This document shows positions 27,826-39,303 of a stretch of DNA of 64,000 nucleotides, piece by piece. Position 1 is the stretch's first letter. Every line of letters starts with the position of its first letter. The position numbers and the translations under genes were made by a program. The stretch spans positions 731,091 to 795,090 of the forward strand of contig NZ_FNEE01000001.1 of NCBI RefSeq assembly GCF_900099905.1, given 5' to 3'. This DNA is from Mesorhizobium muleiense (GTDB lineage: Bacteria; Pseudomonadota; Alphaproteobacteria; Rhizobiales; Rhizobiaceae). Under the pieces are notes generated by a model. It did not search any database and was not told where the DNA came from. It was given only the letters and a program-made list of their open reading frames with translations.

Positions 27826-27891
27826 CGTCATCCTGGGGCGGAGCAGGAGCGAAGCGACGTAGCGGAGGCGCTAGGATTCCATGCCGTGACT
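27826..27891. repeat. Palindromic intergenic repeat, type C
   Basis: About 65 bases beginning GTCATCCTGGGGCGGAGC and ending GCTAGGATTCCATGCCGTGAC, an imperfect inverted repeat around GGAGCGAAGCGACG. It lies upstream of the HicB gene where HicA would be expected. Confidence 0.6.
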
Positions 27892-27967
27892 CTGCCAAAT
27901 TGTACAGCGGTACAGGAGGTCTCGCCCGCCGATCGCGGCTGGCACGGCCATTGTGTTCATGACATAC

Positions 27968-27993
27968 AAAAAGGGCGCCTTTCGGCGCCCTTT
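27968..27993 (-). terminator. Rho-independent terminator of groESL
   Basis: On the minus strand AGGGCGCC-GAAA-GGCGCCCTTTTT: an 8-bp stem with a stable GAAA loop and a T-run. It lies 25 bases after the groEL stop. Confidence 0.85.
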
Positions 27994-28018
27994 CCGTATG
28001 GGAACTTTGATGCGTGGA

Positions 28019-30033
<2,015 letters not shown>

Positions 30034-30122
30034 TTTTTATTCCTCGGTGAGAATGGTGAGAATAGTTCCTCCGTCCGGCGGCGCCGGACAAACCTATAAG
30101 CCCGGCGGCGCCGGACCTACGC

Positions 30123-30149
30123 TTAGCACTCACCAATGGCGAGTGCTAA
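30123..30149 (-). promoter_or_regulatory. CIRCE operator (HrcA site)
   Basis: TTAGCACTC, 9 bases, GAGTGCTAA: a perfect CIRCE inverted repeat, the operator of the heat-shock repressor HrcA. It lies about 90 bases before groES, just downstream of the likely promoter. Confidence 0.95.
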
Positions 30150-30159
30150 CGTGGCGGTG

Positions 30160-30188
30160 AGATAAGCCGGTGGCTGGCGAGAGTCAAG
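30160..30188 (-). promoter_or_regulatory. Likely groESL promoter
   Basis: On the minus strand CTTGAC (30183-30188), 16 bases, CTTATCT (30160-30166). The transcription start would fall next to the CIRCE element, as expected for HrcA-controlled groESL. Sigma-32 use cannot be ruled in or out from this alone. Confidence 0.6.
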
Positions 30189-30237
30189 GCGCTGAGTGGG
30201 CTGATCGACAGCCGCAGCCTGCTTCGAACTGATACTT

Positions 30238-30250
30238 GACTAAGTCAACT
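30238..30250 (+). promoter_or_regulatory. Candidate MarR operator
   Basis: TTGACTAAGTCAA is a near-perfect 13-base palindrome about 34 bases before the start of the MarR-GNAT gene. MarR proteins commonly bind TTGAC-type palindromes, so this may be its own operator (inference). Confidence 0.55.
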
Positions 30251-30283
30251 AAATGGTTGATCTTGTGCGGGCAGGAGGATGCC

Positions 30284-31219
30284 ATGACGATTCATCATCA
30301 ACCCGGCAGGGAGCGGATCGATGCTGTGCGGGGCTTCAACCGCTTCTACACCCGCCAGATCGGGCTGCTCGATGAAGGGCTGCTGAAAAGCGCCTTCTCG
30401 CTGACCGAGGCCCGTGTGCTCTATGAACTGGCGCATCGCGATGGCCTGACCGCCACCGATCTTGCGTGCGATCTCGGTCTCGACCCCGGCTATCTCAGTC
30501 GGTTGCTGAAAAAGTTCGAGGAGCGCGGCCTGGTCGAGCGCGTGGCGACGCAAGCCGATGCTCGGCGCTCGTCGATTGCGCTGACGCCGGCGGGAAGAGC
30601 GGCGTTCGCGCCGCTGAACCAGGGTTCGCACGATCAGGTCGCGGCCCTGCTCGACCGGCTTTCCGCACCGGAACAGGACAGGCTGGTCAAGGCGATGCAG
30701 ACGGTGCAGCGCCTGCTGGGCGAGAGTGCAGAGCCCAGGGTCCCTTACATGCTGCGGTCCTTGCAGGTCGGCGACATCGGCTGGATCATCCATCGCCAGG
30801 GCCTGCTCTATGCGCAGGAATATGGCTGGGACGAAACTTATGAGGCGCTGGTCGCCGAAATCCTCGGCGCCTTCGTCAAATCCTACGATCCGAAATGGGA
30901 ACGCAGCTGGATCGCCGAACGGGAAGGGGAAGTCGTCGGCTCGGTCTTTCTCGTGCGCCAGTCGGACGCGGTGGCGAAGCTGCGCCTGCTCTATGTCGAA
31001 CCCTCGGCGCGCGGTCTCGGCATCGGCAGGCGGCTGGTCGAGGAATGCATCGGCTTTGCCCGTGCCAAGGGCTACAAGAAATTGACGCTGTGGACCAACG
31101 ACGTGCTCACCTCAGCGCGCCGCATCTACGAGGCGGCCGGGTTCAAGCTGGCCAATCAGGAACGCCACCACGCCTTCGGCAAGGATCTGGTCGGCCAGAA
31201 CTGGAACCTGGAGTTGTAG
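30284..31219 (+). CDS. MarR regulator fused to GNAT acetyltransferase
   Basis: 311 residues from ATG at 30284, with AGGAGG before it. Residues about 12-145 are a MarR winged helix (LTEARVLYELAHRDGLTATDL; LGLDPGYLSRLLKKFEERG). Residues about 160-310 are a GNAT N-acetyltransferase with acetyl-CoA loop PSARGLGIGRRLVEEC. The fusion is a known architecture (MarR-GNAT), often auto-regulated by a small-molecule ligand or its own acetylated product; the substrate is unknown. Confidence 0.9.
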   Translation: MTIHHQPGRERIDAVRGFNRFYTRQIGLLDEGLLKSAFSLTEARVLYELAHRDGLTATDLACDLGLDPGYLSRLLKKFEERGLVERVATQADARRSSIALTPAGRAAFAPLNQGSHDQVAALLDRLSAPEQDRLVKAMQTVQRLLGESAEPRVPYMLRSLQVGDIGWIIHRQGLLYAQEYGWDETYEALVAEILGAFVKSYDPKWERSWIAEREGEVVGSVFLVRQSDAVAKLRLLYVEPSARGLGIGRRLVEECIGFARAKGYKKLTLWTNDVLTSARRIYEAAGFKLANQERHHAFGKDLVGQNWNLEL

Positions 31220-31227
31220 CATTTTTC

Positions 31228-31372
31228 CCTTCTCCCCTTGTGGGAGAAGGTGGATCGGCGCGCAGCGCCGAGACGGTTGAGGGGCGTTGGCCGGAGTGCC
31301 GGCGGTGCCAAGCTGGAACACCCCTCATCCGACCTCGCTTCGCGAGGCCACCTTCTCCCACAAGGGGATAAG
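31228..31372. repeat. Long palindromic intergenic repeat, type A
   Basis: About 145 bases framed by CTTCTCCCCTTGTGGGAGAAGG and its complement CCTTCTCCCACAAGGGGATAAGG (shortened cores CCCCTTGTGGGAGAAGG and CCTTCTCCCACAAGGGG). Other copies are at 35702, 60347 and 62021, so it is a dispersed family. Confidence 0.85.
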
Positions 31373-31394
31373 GCAAGACAAGGCGGAGGCTTCC

Positions 31395-32228
31395 TCACCC
31401 TTTGACCGGTATCCAGATTTCCAGCCCGCCATTGCCGCTGCGCGGATCGAATTCGGGACCGTAGCGCTCGAATTCGGGCGCGTCGGCAATCTTGTGCCCG
31501 GAGGCCGGCAGCCATTTGTTCCAGATCGTGTTGACCGTGCGGCGGATGGTCGAGATGTGGTCACGATGGGCGAACACGGCGTATTTCTGCGCCGGCACGC
31601 GTACGCGCGAAAACTCCTTCGGCAGGTCCGAAAAATCGGACACCTCGACGCCGGCGATATAGTCGAAATTGCCTGCATCGTCGCCGTTGACGCAGACGCC
31701 ATAGGCGATGTCGCCGACCTCGCCTGGAATGTTGCCGACATAGGGGCCGAACCGCTGCCACTGCATCGGAATGCCGGCGCTGGTTTCGCAGCTGTAGCGC
31801 TCGCCGAGACCGGCGATGAGGAACGGCCGGCTGGTTTCGAAACGCGGCGGCTCGAGATTGGCGAGGAAGGACTGGTCCATCAGGATCGGCTCCACGAGAT
31901 CGAGGTTTTTGAGCGAGCCTTGCGCGCGCACCAGTTCCGGCGTGGTGCCGAACTGGTCGCGGAAGGCACGGGTGAAAGCCTCATGCGAGGCATAGCCGGC
32001 GTCGAGCGCGACCGAGAGGATGTCCGGTGCGCCGGCGGCGAGCCTGCGCGCCGCCTCGGTCAGCCGGCGAGAACGCAGGTAGCCCATCACCGAACGTCCG
32101 GTCGCCGCACCGAAAGCCCGCGTCACGTGAAAGCGCGACACACCGCTGCTGTTGGCGACATCGTCGAGCGAGATGGCCTCCGGCAGATGGCTTTCGACGA
32201 ACCACAGCGCTTTCTCGGTCGGGTTCAT
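31395..32228 (-). CDS. AraC family regulator with GyrI-like effector domain
   Basis: 277 residues from MNPTEKALWFVESHL. Two AraC helix-turn-helix units occupy residues about 20-110 (ISLDDVANSSGVSRFHVTRAF; LDAGYASHEAFTRAFRDQFG). The C-terminal half is GyrI-like small-molecule binding (FGPYVGNIPGEVGDIAYGV; GNGGLEIWIPVKG). This Rob/BmrR-like layout senses small lipophilic compounds. Target genes are unknown. Confidence 0.88.
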   Translation of the reverse strand: MNPTEKALWFVESHLPEAISLDDVANSSGVSRFHVTRAFGAATGRSVMGYLRSRRLTEAARRLAAGAPDILSVALDAGYASHEAFTRAFRDQFGTTPELVRAQGSLKNLDLVEPILMDQSFLANLEPPRFETSRPFLIAGLGERYSCETSAGIPMQWQRFGPYVGNIPGEVGDIAYGVCVNGDDAGNFDYIAGVEVSDFSDLPKEFSRVRVPAQKYAVFAHRDHISTIRRTVNTIWNKWLPASGHKIADAPEFERYGPEFDPRSGNGGLEIWIPVKG

Positions 32229-32479
32229 ATGGCTCCTTGCTGTGGGACTGCGCATTGGCCAGGTCATGGTATCGCTTCCTGGTGGAGGCAGTTTGATCGA
32301 AATTGCGCACCGCGCAATGCGACGGTGGTCGGCAAGTCGAAGGCGTTGGGCGAAGGGCTTGACGGGAGCAGGCGTTGTCTTTTAAGTAGTAACGTTATTA
32401 CATTACGAGATTCGGTATGCTCGTTCTGACAAGACCATTGCTCGCGGGGCACTCCGGAACCCGGGATTGGCGGAAAATT

Positions 32480-32665
32480 AGGGTGGCTGACTGATGGTCC
32501 CCAAGCCGAAAGGCGAGGGGTGAAAAGGGAACACGGTGAGATCTTCGGATCGAGGCCGTGGCTGCCCCCGCAACTGTAAGCGGCGAGCAAAATCCGAAAT
32601 GCCACTGGCCAAGGCTGGGAAGGCAGGATGGCGCAAGGACCCGCGAGCCAGGAGACCTGCATCGC
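32480..32665 (+). promoter_or_regulatory. Cobalamin riboswitch
   Basis: Highly characteristic pieces occur in the right order: GGTGAAAAGGGAACACGGTG, then GCTGCCCCCGCAACTGTAAGC, then GCCACTGG with GGGAAGGC, and finally the B12 box AGCCAGGAGACCTGC at 32646-32660. It lies 100 bases before an ABC uptake operon, so cobalamin should repress that operon. The outer boundaries are approximate. Confidence 0.93.
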
Positions 32666-32764
32666 ACGAGTTGACCGGACGGGGTGTGCCGGGAGGAGAC
32701 GTGGACATCGGTCTTGTCGGCCGGTCCAGCTTCCTTCCGTCGCCATTGAGAAAGTGACGGTAAG

Positions 32765-33577
32765 TTGGACGCCTGCCAGCCTCTTCTTGAAGCGCGTGAA
32801 CTGAGCGCCACGGCGAATGGCCAGCGCCTGGTCAGTGCGGTCAGCCTTTCGGTCGCGGCGGGAGACCGCCTCGCCATCATCGGTCCCAACGGCGCCGGCA
32901 AGACGACGCTGCTGCGCATGCTATGCGGCACGCTGCGGCCGAGCGCGGGAGATGTGAGATTTTCCGGACGCCGGCTGGAGACGTTTCCGGCCGCCGAGCG
33001 GGCGCTGCACATGGCGGTCGTCGGCCAGACCGATCAGCCCGATCCGCGGCTTGCCGTGATCGACTACGTCGGACTTGGGCGGGTCCCGCATGCCGGCTTG
33101 CGACGCAGGAGCGAGCAACGCGACATCGTCGTCGAAGCGCTTCGCAGAACCGGCCTGCTGCCGCTGCTCGGCCGCACGATCGGCTCGCTATCGGGTGGTG
33201 AGCGGCAACGCGCCCAGCTGGCGCGCGCCATCGCCCAGGAGCCGAAAATCCTGTTCCTCGATGAACCGACCAATCATCTCGATCCGCGCGCCCGCAGCGA
33301 ACTTCTCGAACTCGTATCGCAGCTTGGCATGACCGTCGTGGCGGTGCTGCATGATCTGTCGCTGGTCACGCCATTTGCCACCAGGGTCGCGGTGATCAAC
33401 GAGGCCCGCCTGCAGGCACTCGCCGGTCCGCGCGAGGCGCTGACCAAGCAGTTGATCCGCGAGATTTTCGGCGTCGACGTGCTTCGGCTGCGCCATCCGA
33501 CCGAAGACCGCGAACTCAGGGTGTTCGAAGTCCCGAACCGTGCCTCTTCTGATCTAACCAAGGAGCAACATCCGTGA
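32765..33577 (+). CDS. ABC transporter ATPase (BtuD/FecE-like)
   Basis: 270 residues from a TTG start. Walker A GPNGAGKTT near residue 40, signature LSGGERQR near 142, Walker B ILFLDEPTNHLD near 163. It belongs to the iron-siderophore/B12 importer group. The riboswitch just upstream indicates a cobalamin-related cargo. Its stop overlaps the start of the binding protein by 4 bases. Confidence 0.9.
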   Translation: MDACQPLLEARELSATANGQRLVSAVSLSVAAGDRLAIIGPNGAGKTTLLRMLCGTLRPSAGDVRFSGRRLETFPAAERALHMAVVGQTDQPDPRLAVIDYVGLGRVPHAGLRRRSEQRDIVVEALRRTGLLPLLGRTIGSLSGGERQRAQLARAIAQEPKILFLDEPTNHLDPRARSELLELVSQLGMTVVAVLHDLSLVTPFATRVAVINEARLQALAGPREALTKQLIREIFGVDVLRLRHPTEDRELRVFEVPNRASSDLTKEQHP

Positions 33578-34521
33578 AACGCCTCGCACTGTCTTTTGCC
33601 TCTCTGGTGCTTGCCCAGACCGCCTTCGCTTTCCCGGTAACAGTCGACAGCTGCGGCACACCGCTGACGTTCGACGCCGCGCCGAAGCGCGCCGTCATCC
33701 AGGATATGAACATGGCCGAGATGGCCTTCGCGCTGGGGCTGCAACCGTCGATCGTCGGCCTGACCGGCATCACCGGATGGTACAAGGTCGGTCCGGAATT
33801 CAAGGCCGAGCAGGGCGCGATTCCGGAACTTGCGCCGAAATACCCGACGCTCGAAAACCTGGTCGCGGTCGAGCCCGATTTCTTCTTCGCCGGCTGGTAT
33901 TACGGCATGAAGCCGGGCGGCGAGGTAACGCCCGATACGCTGGCGCCACACGGCATCAAGACGCTGGTGCTGACGGAAAGCTGCGTCCATCTCGACAACA
34001 ACCGCCCCGCCGCCTCGATGGACCTGCTCTACGGCGACATCGAAAAGCTGGGCAGGATTTTCGGCAAGGAGGCCGAGGCGAAAAAACTCGTTTCAGGCTG
34101 GAAAGCGCAACTCGCCGATATCACGGCAAAGGTCGGCGACCGCGAGGGGACGCGGGTGTTTCTCTACGACTCCGGCGAAGACAAACCCTTCACATCAGGC
34201 AAGTTCGCGATCCCCAGCGCCATGATCGCCGCTGCCGGCGGCGACAACATCATGGCCGACATGCAGACGAGCTGGGGCAACACGGATTGGGAAACGGTCG
34301 CTTCCCGCAATCCGCAGTTCCTGATCCTGCTCGACTACCAGGACGTCGGCGGTTACAGGAAACTGCTCGACTTCCTCAAAGTCCATCCGGCAATGAAGGA
34401 GACCGACGCGGTCCGGAATGAGCGCTTCGTCGCGCTGCGCTATGGCGAGCTGACGCCTGGACCCGCCAACATCGAGGCGATCGGCAAGATCGCCAGCGCG
34501 ATGCACCCGGAAGCCTTCTGA
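33574..34521 (+). CDS. Periplasmic binding protein, B12-type ABC importer
   Basis: 315 residues from a GTG start; the signal peptide is FASLVLAQTAFAFPVTVDS, cut near AFAFP. The mature protein has the two-lobe metal-chelate binding fold (AVEPDFFFAGWYYGMKPGG). Related proteobacterial proteins near cobalamin riboswitches have been labelled putative F420-0 transporters, probably by over-annotation; the riboswitch argues for a corrinoid or cobamide precursor here. Confidence 0.87.
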   Translation: MKRLALSFASLVLAQTAFAFPVTVDSCGTPLTFDAAPKRAVIQDMNMAEMAFALGLQPSIVGLTGITGWYKVGPEFKAEQGAIPELAPKYPTLENLVAVEPDFFFAGWYYGMKPGGEVTPDTLAPHGIKTLVLTESCVHLDNNRPAASMDLLYGDIEKLGRIFGKEAEAKKLVSGWKAQLADITAKVGDREGTRVFLYDSGEDKPFTSGKFAIPSAMIAAAGGDNIMADMQTSWGNTDWETVASRNPQFLILLDYQDVGGYRKLLDFLKVHPAMKETDAVRNERFVALRYGELTPGPANIEAIGKIASAMHPEAF

Positions 34522-34523
34522 GC

Positions 34524-35551
34524 TTGCGCCACAGGGCGTTCGAATTGGCCATGGCAGCAGGAGCGGCAGCAATCGCCGCTCTTGCTCTGCTGTCGATCGC
34601 CTATGGATCGACGGTCATAGCGTTGAGCGACGTGGTTGCTGCGCTCGGACATGCGGCCGGGCTGGACGGAGATCTCGTGCCCGGTTCGGTCGGCAATATC
34701 CCGGTTGCCAAGATAATTGTCGATCTCAGGCTGCCGCGCACGATCATGGAATCTGTGTCGGCGCCGGGCTGGGCGTCATCGGCGCGCTGCTGCAGACGGT
34801 AACCCGAAACGATCTCGCCGATCCGTTCCTGTTCGGGCTGTCCTCCGGTGCCGCGGCAGGCGCTGTTTCCGTCATCACCATTTTTGGCGACCGTTTCGGC
34901 ATCTGGACGTTGCCGGTTGCCGCCTTCACCGGCGGGATATTGGCCGCCGGCATCGTGCTTTTGCTGGTTTCGCGGGTGAGGGGGCAAGGCCCCGAACGGC
35001 TGATACTGGCCGGGCTTGCCGTCTCGTTCATGTTCATCGCCCTGACCAACTATCTCGTCTTCGCCGGAGACCAGCGCGCCGCTCACTCGGTATTGTTCTG
35101 GACGATGGGCGGGCTCGGCCTGGCGCGATGGGACAATGTCGGGCTGGCTGCTCTTGGCGCGGGCACCATTCTTGCTTATGGCCTGTGGAACCATCGCAAG
35201 CTCGACGCCTTCCTGGCCGGCGAGAATGCTGCCGAAAGTCTTGGGGTGCCGGTTGTGCGGATGCGCAGGACGGCGTTTCTCGTCGCTGCCTTCTCGACGG
35301 CGATCCTGGTCTCGGTCGCAGGTGTCATCGGTTTCGTCGGGCTGATGATCCCGCATCTGTCCCGGCCCCTGGCCGGCCCGTTGCATCTGCGCCTGATTGC
35401 AAGCTGCGCCCTCTTCGGAGCGGTGCTGCTGCTGGCAAGCGACCTTCTGGCGCGCACGCTGCTGCCGCCGCAGGAACTGCCGATCGGCATCATCACCAGT
35501 TCGGTCGGCGCTTTCTTCGTGGTCACCATGCTCATTCGCAATCGTTCATGA
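34524..35551 (+). pseudogene. FecCD-type permease, frameshifted
   Basis: The first part runs from a TTG at 34524 in one frame (membrane segments to LRLPRTIM), then the coding signal moves to another frame at about 34748 (GICVGAGLGVIGALLQTVTRND) and continues to 35551 with seven or more membrane segments, including ESLGVPVVRMRRTAFLVAAF. In intact relatives LPRT...VGAGL is continuous, so one base is missing near 34748-34752. The change is not in a homopolymer. If real, the importer lacks its channel; a sequencing error is the alternative. Confidence 0.85.
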
Positions 35552-35701
35552 TGGGCTGCCATGCACACTTGCCGGCTTCTGGCACAATGCCGAGTCTTTG
35601 GACTGACCTCTGGGACCGGCGCAGCGCGCCGAACCGCCTGTCGAGATTTTCACCGGCAGGATCGGCCATCATGTGCGATGGGCCTGCATGAGATTGGCCC
35701 C

Positions 35702-35871
35702 CCTTCTCCCCTTGTGGGAGAAGGTGGCCGCCCACGGGTCTTGCCTCCGGCAAGCCCGAGGACAGGCTCCGCGGCCGGATGAGGGGTGCTCCAGCTTGGA
35801 ACCGACAGCACAGCACTCCTCAACCGTCTCGGCGCTGCGCGCCGATCCACCTTCCCCACAAGCGGAGAAGG
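35702..35871. repeat. Long palindromic intergenic repeat, type A
   Basis: A 170-base copy framed by CCCTTCTCCCCTTGTGGG and CTTCCCCACAAGCGGAGAAGG (shortened), with an internal stretch longer than in the other copies. It fills much of the 455-base gap between the permease remnant and the GGDEF-EAL gene; nothing else was recognised in that gap. Confidence 0.8.
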
Positions 35872-36006
35872 CAAGAACTGCGCCATGCCCCGGTCGGCAT
35901 CGACCCGGTTCACACGCCATTAGTATATCTGGACCACTATGCGGTCGCTTAGCTTGCAGCGAGCTTTCCTTGCTTTGCGCCAGGCGCCGAACCGGAGGAA
36001 CTGTGT

Positions 36007-38694
36007 TTGGTCACGAAATCATCGAGGCAAGCCGCCCAGGCGCCCGAATCGACCGAGCTTGCCACGCTGGCGAAACTGGCGGGCTCCTCGTACGAGACGC
36101 TCGAGCGCGAACTCAGGGCTACGATCGCAACACTTGAGCAACAGGCGCTGCGATTCGAGACGGCGATCGACAACATCTCGCAAGGCATCTGCTTTTTCGA
36201 CGCCGCTGAACGGCTGATCCTGTGCAACCGCCGCTATGCGGAAATTTACCGCATCGCCCCCGAACACTTGCGTCCCGGCCGGACGCTGGGCGAAATCGTC
36301 GAACGCCGCATCGCTGCCGGGACATCCGCGATGGCCAGCGACGCTTATCTCGCATTCGCCCGGGCGGTCAATTCGGGCACGACCTTGAGAAACTGGACCG
36401 CCAATCTCACCGACGGCCGGACAATTCAGATCTGCCACCAGCCGATGCCTGACGGCGGATGGGTGGCCACGCATGAGGACATAACGGAACTCACCGCCAA
36501 TCGCCTGATCGTCGACGAGCGCATCTCGCTGCAAACGCTGATCGACTGGGTGCCAGACTACCTGTGGGTGAAGGACACCGAAGGCCGCTTCGTCGTCGCC
36601 AACAAGGCCATTGCTTCCGACAGCGGCAAGGCCAAAACCAGTGACATGATCGGTTTGACCGATTTCGATCTTCATGCCCCCGAGCTTGCGCAGAAGTTTC
36701 GCGCCATCGAGCAAGGCGTGCTGCGCAGCGGACAGCCGATGATCGATGAGGAAGAGTTCGTTGTCGATGCGTCAGGCGCCGGCAAATGGTTTTCGTCGAC
36801 GAAGGTGCCGTTGCGCAATGTTCAAAACGATATCTTCGGTCTGGTCGGCATCGCCCACGACATCACCGCCCGCAAGCAGGCGGACACCCTTCGAGACGGG
36901 CAGGCGCAGATACTGGAAATGATCGCGACGAGCGCCCCGCTCGAAGATGTGCTCGACTGCCTCATGCGCCTCGCCGAGTCTCAGTTGACGGGAATATTCG
37001 GTTCCGTCCTGTTGCTCGACAAGGATGGCAGCCACTTGCGGCACGGCGCCGCGCCGAGCTTGGCAAAGGCCTATACGAGCGCCATCGACGGGATCGCCGT
37101 CGGCCCCAAAATGGGATCCTGCGGAACCGCTGCCTACCGGCGCGAGCCGGTCATTGTCGCGGACATCATGCACGACCCGCTTTGGCACGATCACTGCGAA
37201 TTGGCGGCGGCCTATGGCTACCGTTCGTGCTGGTCGACCCCGATCCTGTCGCACCAGGGCGCTGTGCTGGGCGTCTTTGCCATGTACTCGACGACCGTGC
37301 GCGGGCCGACCGCGGCCGAGACCCGGCTCATCGATTTCACGACGCGTATTGCCGGGATCGCCATCGAGCGCAAGCTGGCCGAAGATCGGATCCACTTCAT
37401 GGCCAACCATGATGTGCTGACCGGACTGCCCAATCGCGCTCTGCTCGAGGACCGGCTTTCGCAGGCGATCCTCTACGCGCAGCGATATGATCGCTGGGTG
37501 ACGGTGGTGTTCATCGATCTGGACAATTTCAAACTCGTCAACGACACGCTTGGCCACAATGCCGGGGACGAGCTGTTGAAGACCGTAGCTGGCCGTATCG
37601 TCGAGCGCGTAAGGGCGACCGATACGGTCGTGCGGCTTGGTGGCGACGAATTCGTCGTCGTTCTGTTCGATCAACCGACGAATGTCGATCTCATCTCCGA
37701 GACCCTGCAAGCCATTCGGGCGGCGATTGCAGAGCCGGTTCAGCTCGGAGCACATCGGCTGAGGGCGACGGCCAGTATCGGCATCGCCAGCTACCCCAAG
37801 GATGGGACCAGCCCCGACACGCTGCTGGCCAATGCCGATGCGGCCATGTATCGCGCCAAGGAATTCGGCCGCGACAATTTCCAGTTCTACGCTCCCGAAT
37901 TCAACACCAGAGCGCATGAGAAATTCGTGCTTCAGGAGGACTTGCGTAACGCCCTGGCCCGTTTGGAATTCACGCTGTTCTACCAGCCGCAGGTCGATCT
38001 TCGGTCGGGCCACGTCTTTGCCGTCGAAGCATTAATACGCTGGAATCATCCGACGCGGGGCATGTTGGCACCGACCGCCTTCATTCCGACGGCCGAGGAG
38101 ACAAGTCTGATCGTGCCGATCGGCGATTGGGTCCTGCACGAGGCCTGTCGGCAGAACAAGGCATGGCAGGATGCCGGCCTGCCGCCGATGACCGTCTGCG
38201 TGAATGTGTCGACGCGGCAATTCAGGGAAAAGAACCTGATCGGCCGCGTCGCCGATGCCCTGAACGTCAGCGGTCTGGAGGCCAGATATCTCGAGCTGGA
38301 GGTGACCGAAAGCCTGATCATGCAGGATATCGACCTGGCGGTCGCAACGATGAATCAGCTGCAAAACCTGGGCGTTCAGATCTCGATCGACGATTTCGGA
38401 ACAGGCTACTCCAGCCTCAGTGCGCTCAAGACCTTTCCAGTGGCGCGGCTGAAAATCGACAAGTCGTTCATCAACGATATCGCTGCTGACGAAAACGACC
38501 AGGCTGTCGCCAGCGCCGTAATATCATTGGGTCAAAATCTGAATCTGAGGGTCATCGCCGAGGGCGTCGAGACGGACGATCAGGTGGCCTTCTTGCGCAA
38601 GAACAATTGCGATGAAATGCAGGGCTATCATTTCAGCGAGCCGGTTTCGGCCCCTGACATCGAGAAAATGCTCAGTGGCGAACCCATGGATTGA
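36007..38694 (+). CDS. PAS-PAS-GAF-GGDEF-EAL cyclic-di-GMP protein
   Basis: 895 residues from a TTG start with GGAGGA six bases before. Order: two PAS-like domains (residues about 45-160 and 175-290), a GAF domain (about 300-460), GGDEF (RLGGDEFVVVL near 545, intact) and EAL (VEALIRWNHP near 673; DDFGTGYSSL; EGVET, all intact). Both active sites look complete, so it can be a diguanylate cyclase and a phosphodiesterase; which dominates is not readable. The PAS/GAF part should sense light, gas or a small molecule. No membrane segment. Confidence 0.92.
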   Translation: MVTKSSRQAAQAPESTELATLAKLAGSSYETLERELRATIATLEQQALRFETAIDNISQGICFFDAAERLILCNRRYAEIYRIAPEHLRPGRTLGEIVERRIAAGTSAMASDAYLAFARAVNSGTTLRNWTANLTDGRTIQICHQPMPDGGWVATHEDITELTANRLIVDERISLQTLIDWVPDYLWVKDTEGRFVVANKAIASDSGKAKTSDMIGLTDFDLHAPELAQKFRAIEQGVLRSGQPMIDEEEFVVDASGAGKWFSSTKVPLRNVQNDIFGLVGIAHDITARKQADTLRDGQAQILEMIATSAPLEDVLDCLMRLAESQLTGIFGSVLLLDKDGSHLRHGAAPSLAKAYTSAIDGIAVGPKMGSCGTAAYRREPVIVADIMHDPLWHDHCELAAAYGYRSCWSTPILSHQGAVLGVFAMYSTTVRGPTAAETRLIDFTTRIAGIAIERKLAEDRIHFMANHDVLTGLPNRALLEDRLSQAILYAQRYDRWVTVVFIDLDNFKLVNDTLGHNAGDELLKTVAGRIVERVRATDTVVRLGGDEFVVVLFDQPTNVDLISETLQAIRAAIAEPVQLGAHRLRATASIGIASYPKDGTSPDTLLANADAAMYRAKEFGRDNFQFYAPEFNTRAHEKFVLQEDLRNALARLEFTLFYQPQVDLRSGHVFAVEALIRWNHPTRGMLAPTAFIPTAEETSLIVPIGDWVLHEACRQNKAWQDAGLPPMTVCVNVSTRQFREKNLIGRVADALNVSGLEARYLELEVTESLIMQDIDLAVATMNQLQNLGVQISIDDFGTGYSSLSALKTFPVARLKIDKSFINDIAADENDQAVASAVISLGQNLNLRVIAEGVETDDQVAFLRKNNCDEMQGYHFSEPVSAPDIEKMLSGEPMD

Positions 38695-38763
38695 CGGGTC
38701 GACCATGATCTCCTCAGCCAAGGCGGCATTGCCGCCAGCGCCGATTGGCCTGTGCCCGCGTTG

Positions 38764-39303
38764 CTATTTGCCCAGGACAAGGCTCCAGTAACGCCGCGAG
38801 CTGTCGCGGCCGTCCCGCACATAGGCCAGGCCGAAGCGGGTGAAGCGCGGGTCGAGCATGTTGCGGCGGTGGCCGGCCGAATGCATCCAGATGTCAAACA
38901 GCTTCTGCTGATCGAAACGGCCCTCGGCGATGTTTTCGGCGGCAGCACCGGCAATGCCGTTGCCCTTGACGCGCAAAGCAAATCCCTTGCCCCAGCCGGT
39001 CGAGTGGGTCATGCGGCCGCCGCGCGCCATATAGCCGGACTGCTGCAGGGCTGCCTGTTCGAGCTGACGGTCGGGGACAAGCGGTTCGAGGCCGGCTGAG
39101 GCGCGGATGCCCGCCAGCGTGCCGACGGCGGAGGCGGAGACCCCGGCGCCTTCGCCGGTGGGCAGCACAGTGGCACAAGCGGCAAGCCCGGCCAGCGCGG
39201 CAAGGCCGACGGCCCTAAGCAGCATTCGCCTGTTTGGCGTCGGGCGCGTTTCGTCAGGGCAGGGTTCTAGGGATGGTTGATTGGCGGTGTCGGTGAGCGT
39301 CAT
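38764..39303 (-). CDS. CAP-domain lipoprotein
   Basis: 179 residues. The signal peptide ends in a lipobox (ALAGLAACATV), so it is likely membrane-anchored in the periplasm. The CAP/SCP fold is seen: MTHSTGWGKGF, AAENIAEGRFDQQKLFDIWMHSAGHRRNML, broken here to the key core GHRRNML. CAP proteins of bacteria are poorly understood; some are proteases or sterol or cell-wall binders. A short segment, ATVLPTGEG, is echoed in a non-coding stretch near 41060. Confidence 0.85.
   Translation of the reverse strand: MTLTDTANQPSLEPCPDETRPTPNRRMLLRAVGLAALAGLAACATVLPTGEGAGVSASAVGTLAGIRASAGLEPLVPDRQLEQAALQQSGYMARGGRMTHSTGWGKGFALRVKGNGIAGAAAENIAEGRFDQQKLFDIWMHSAGHRRNMLDPRFTRFGLAYVRDGRDSSRRYWSLVLGK

Noticed and set aside
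27748..27831. A 27-codon open frame just upstream of the HicB gene, possible toxin.
   Set aside because: It overlaps the start of the type C repeat, has no HicA features and no good ribosome site.
35552..36006. Search for a further uptake gene after the permease remnant.
   Set aside because: Only the type A repeat and short open frames are present.
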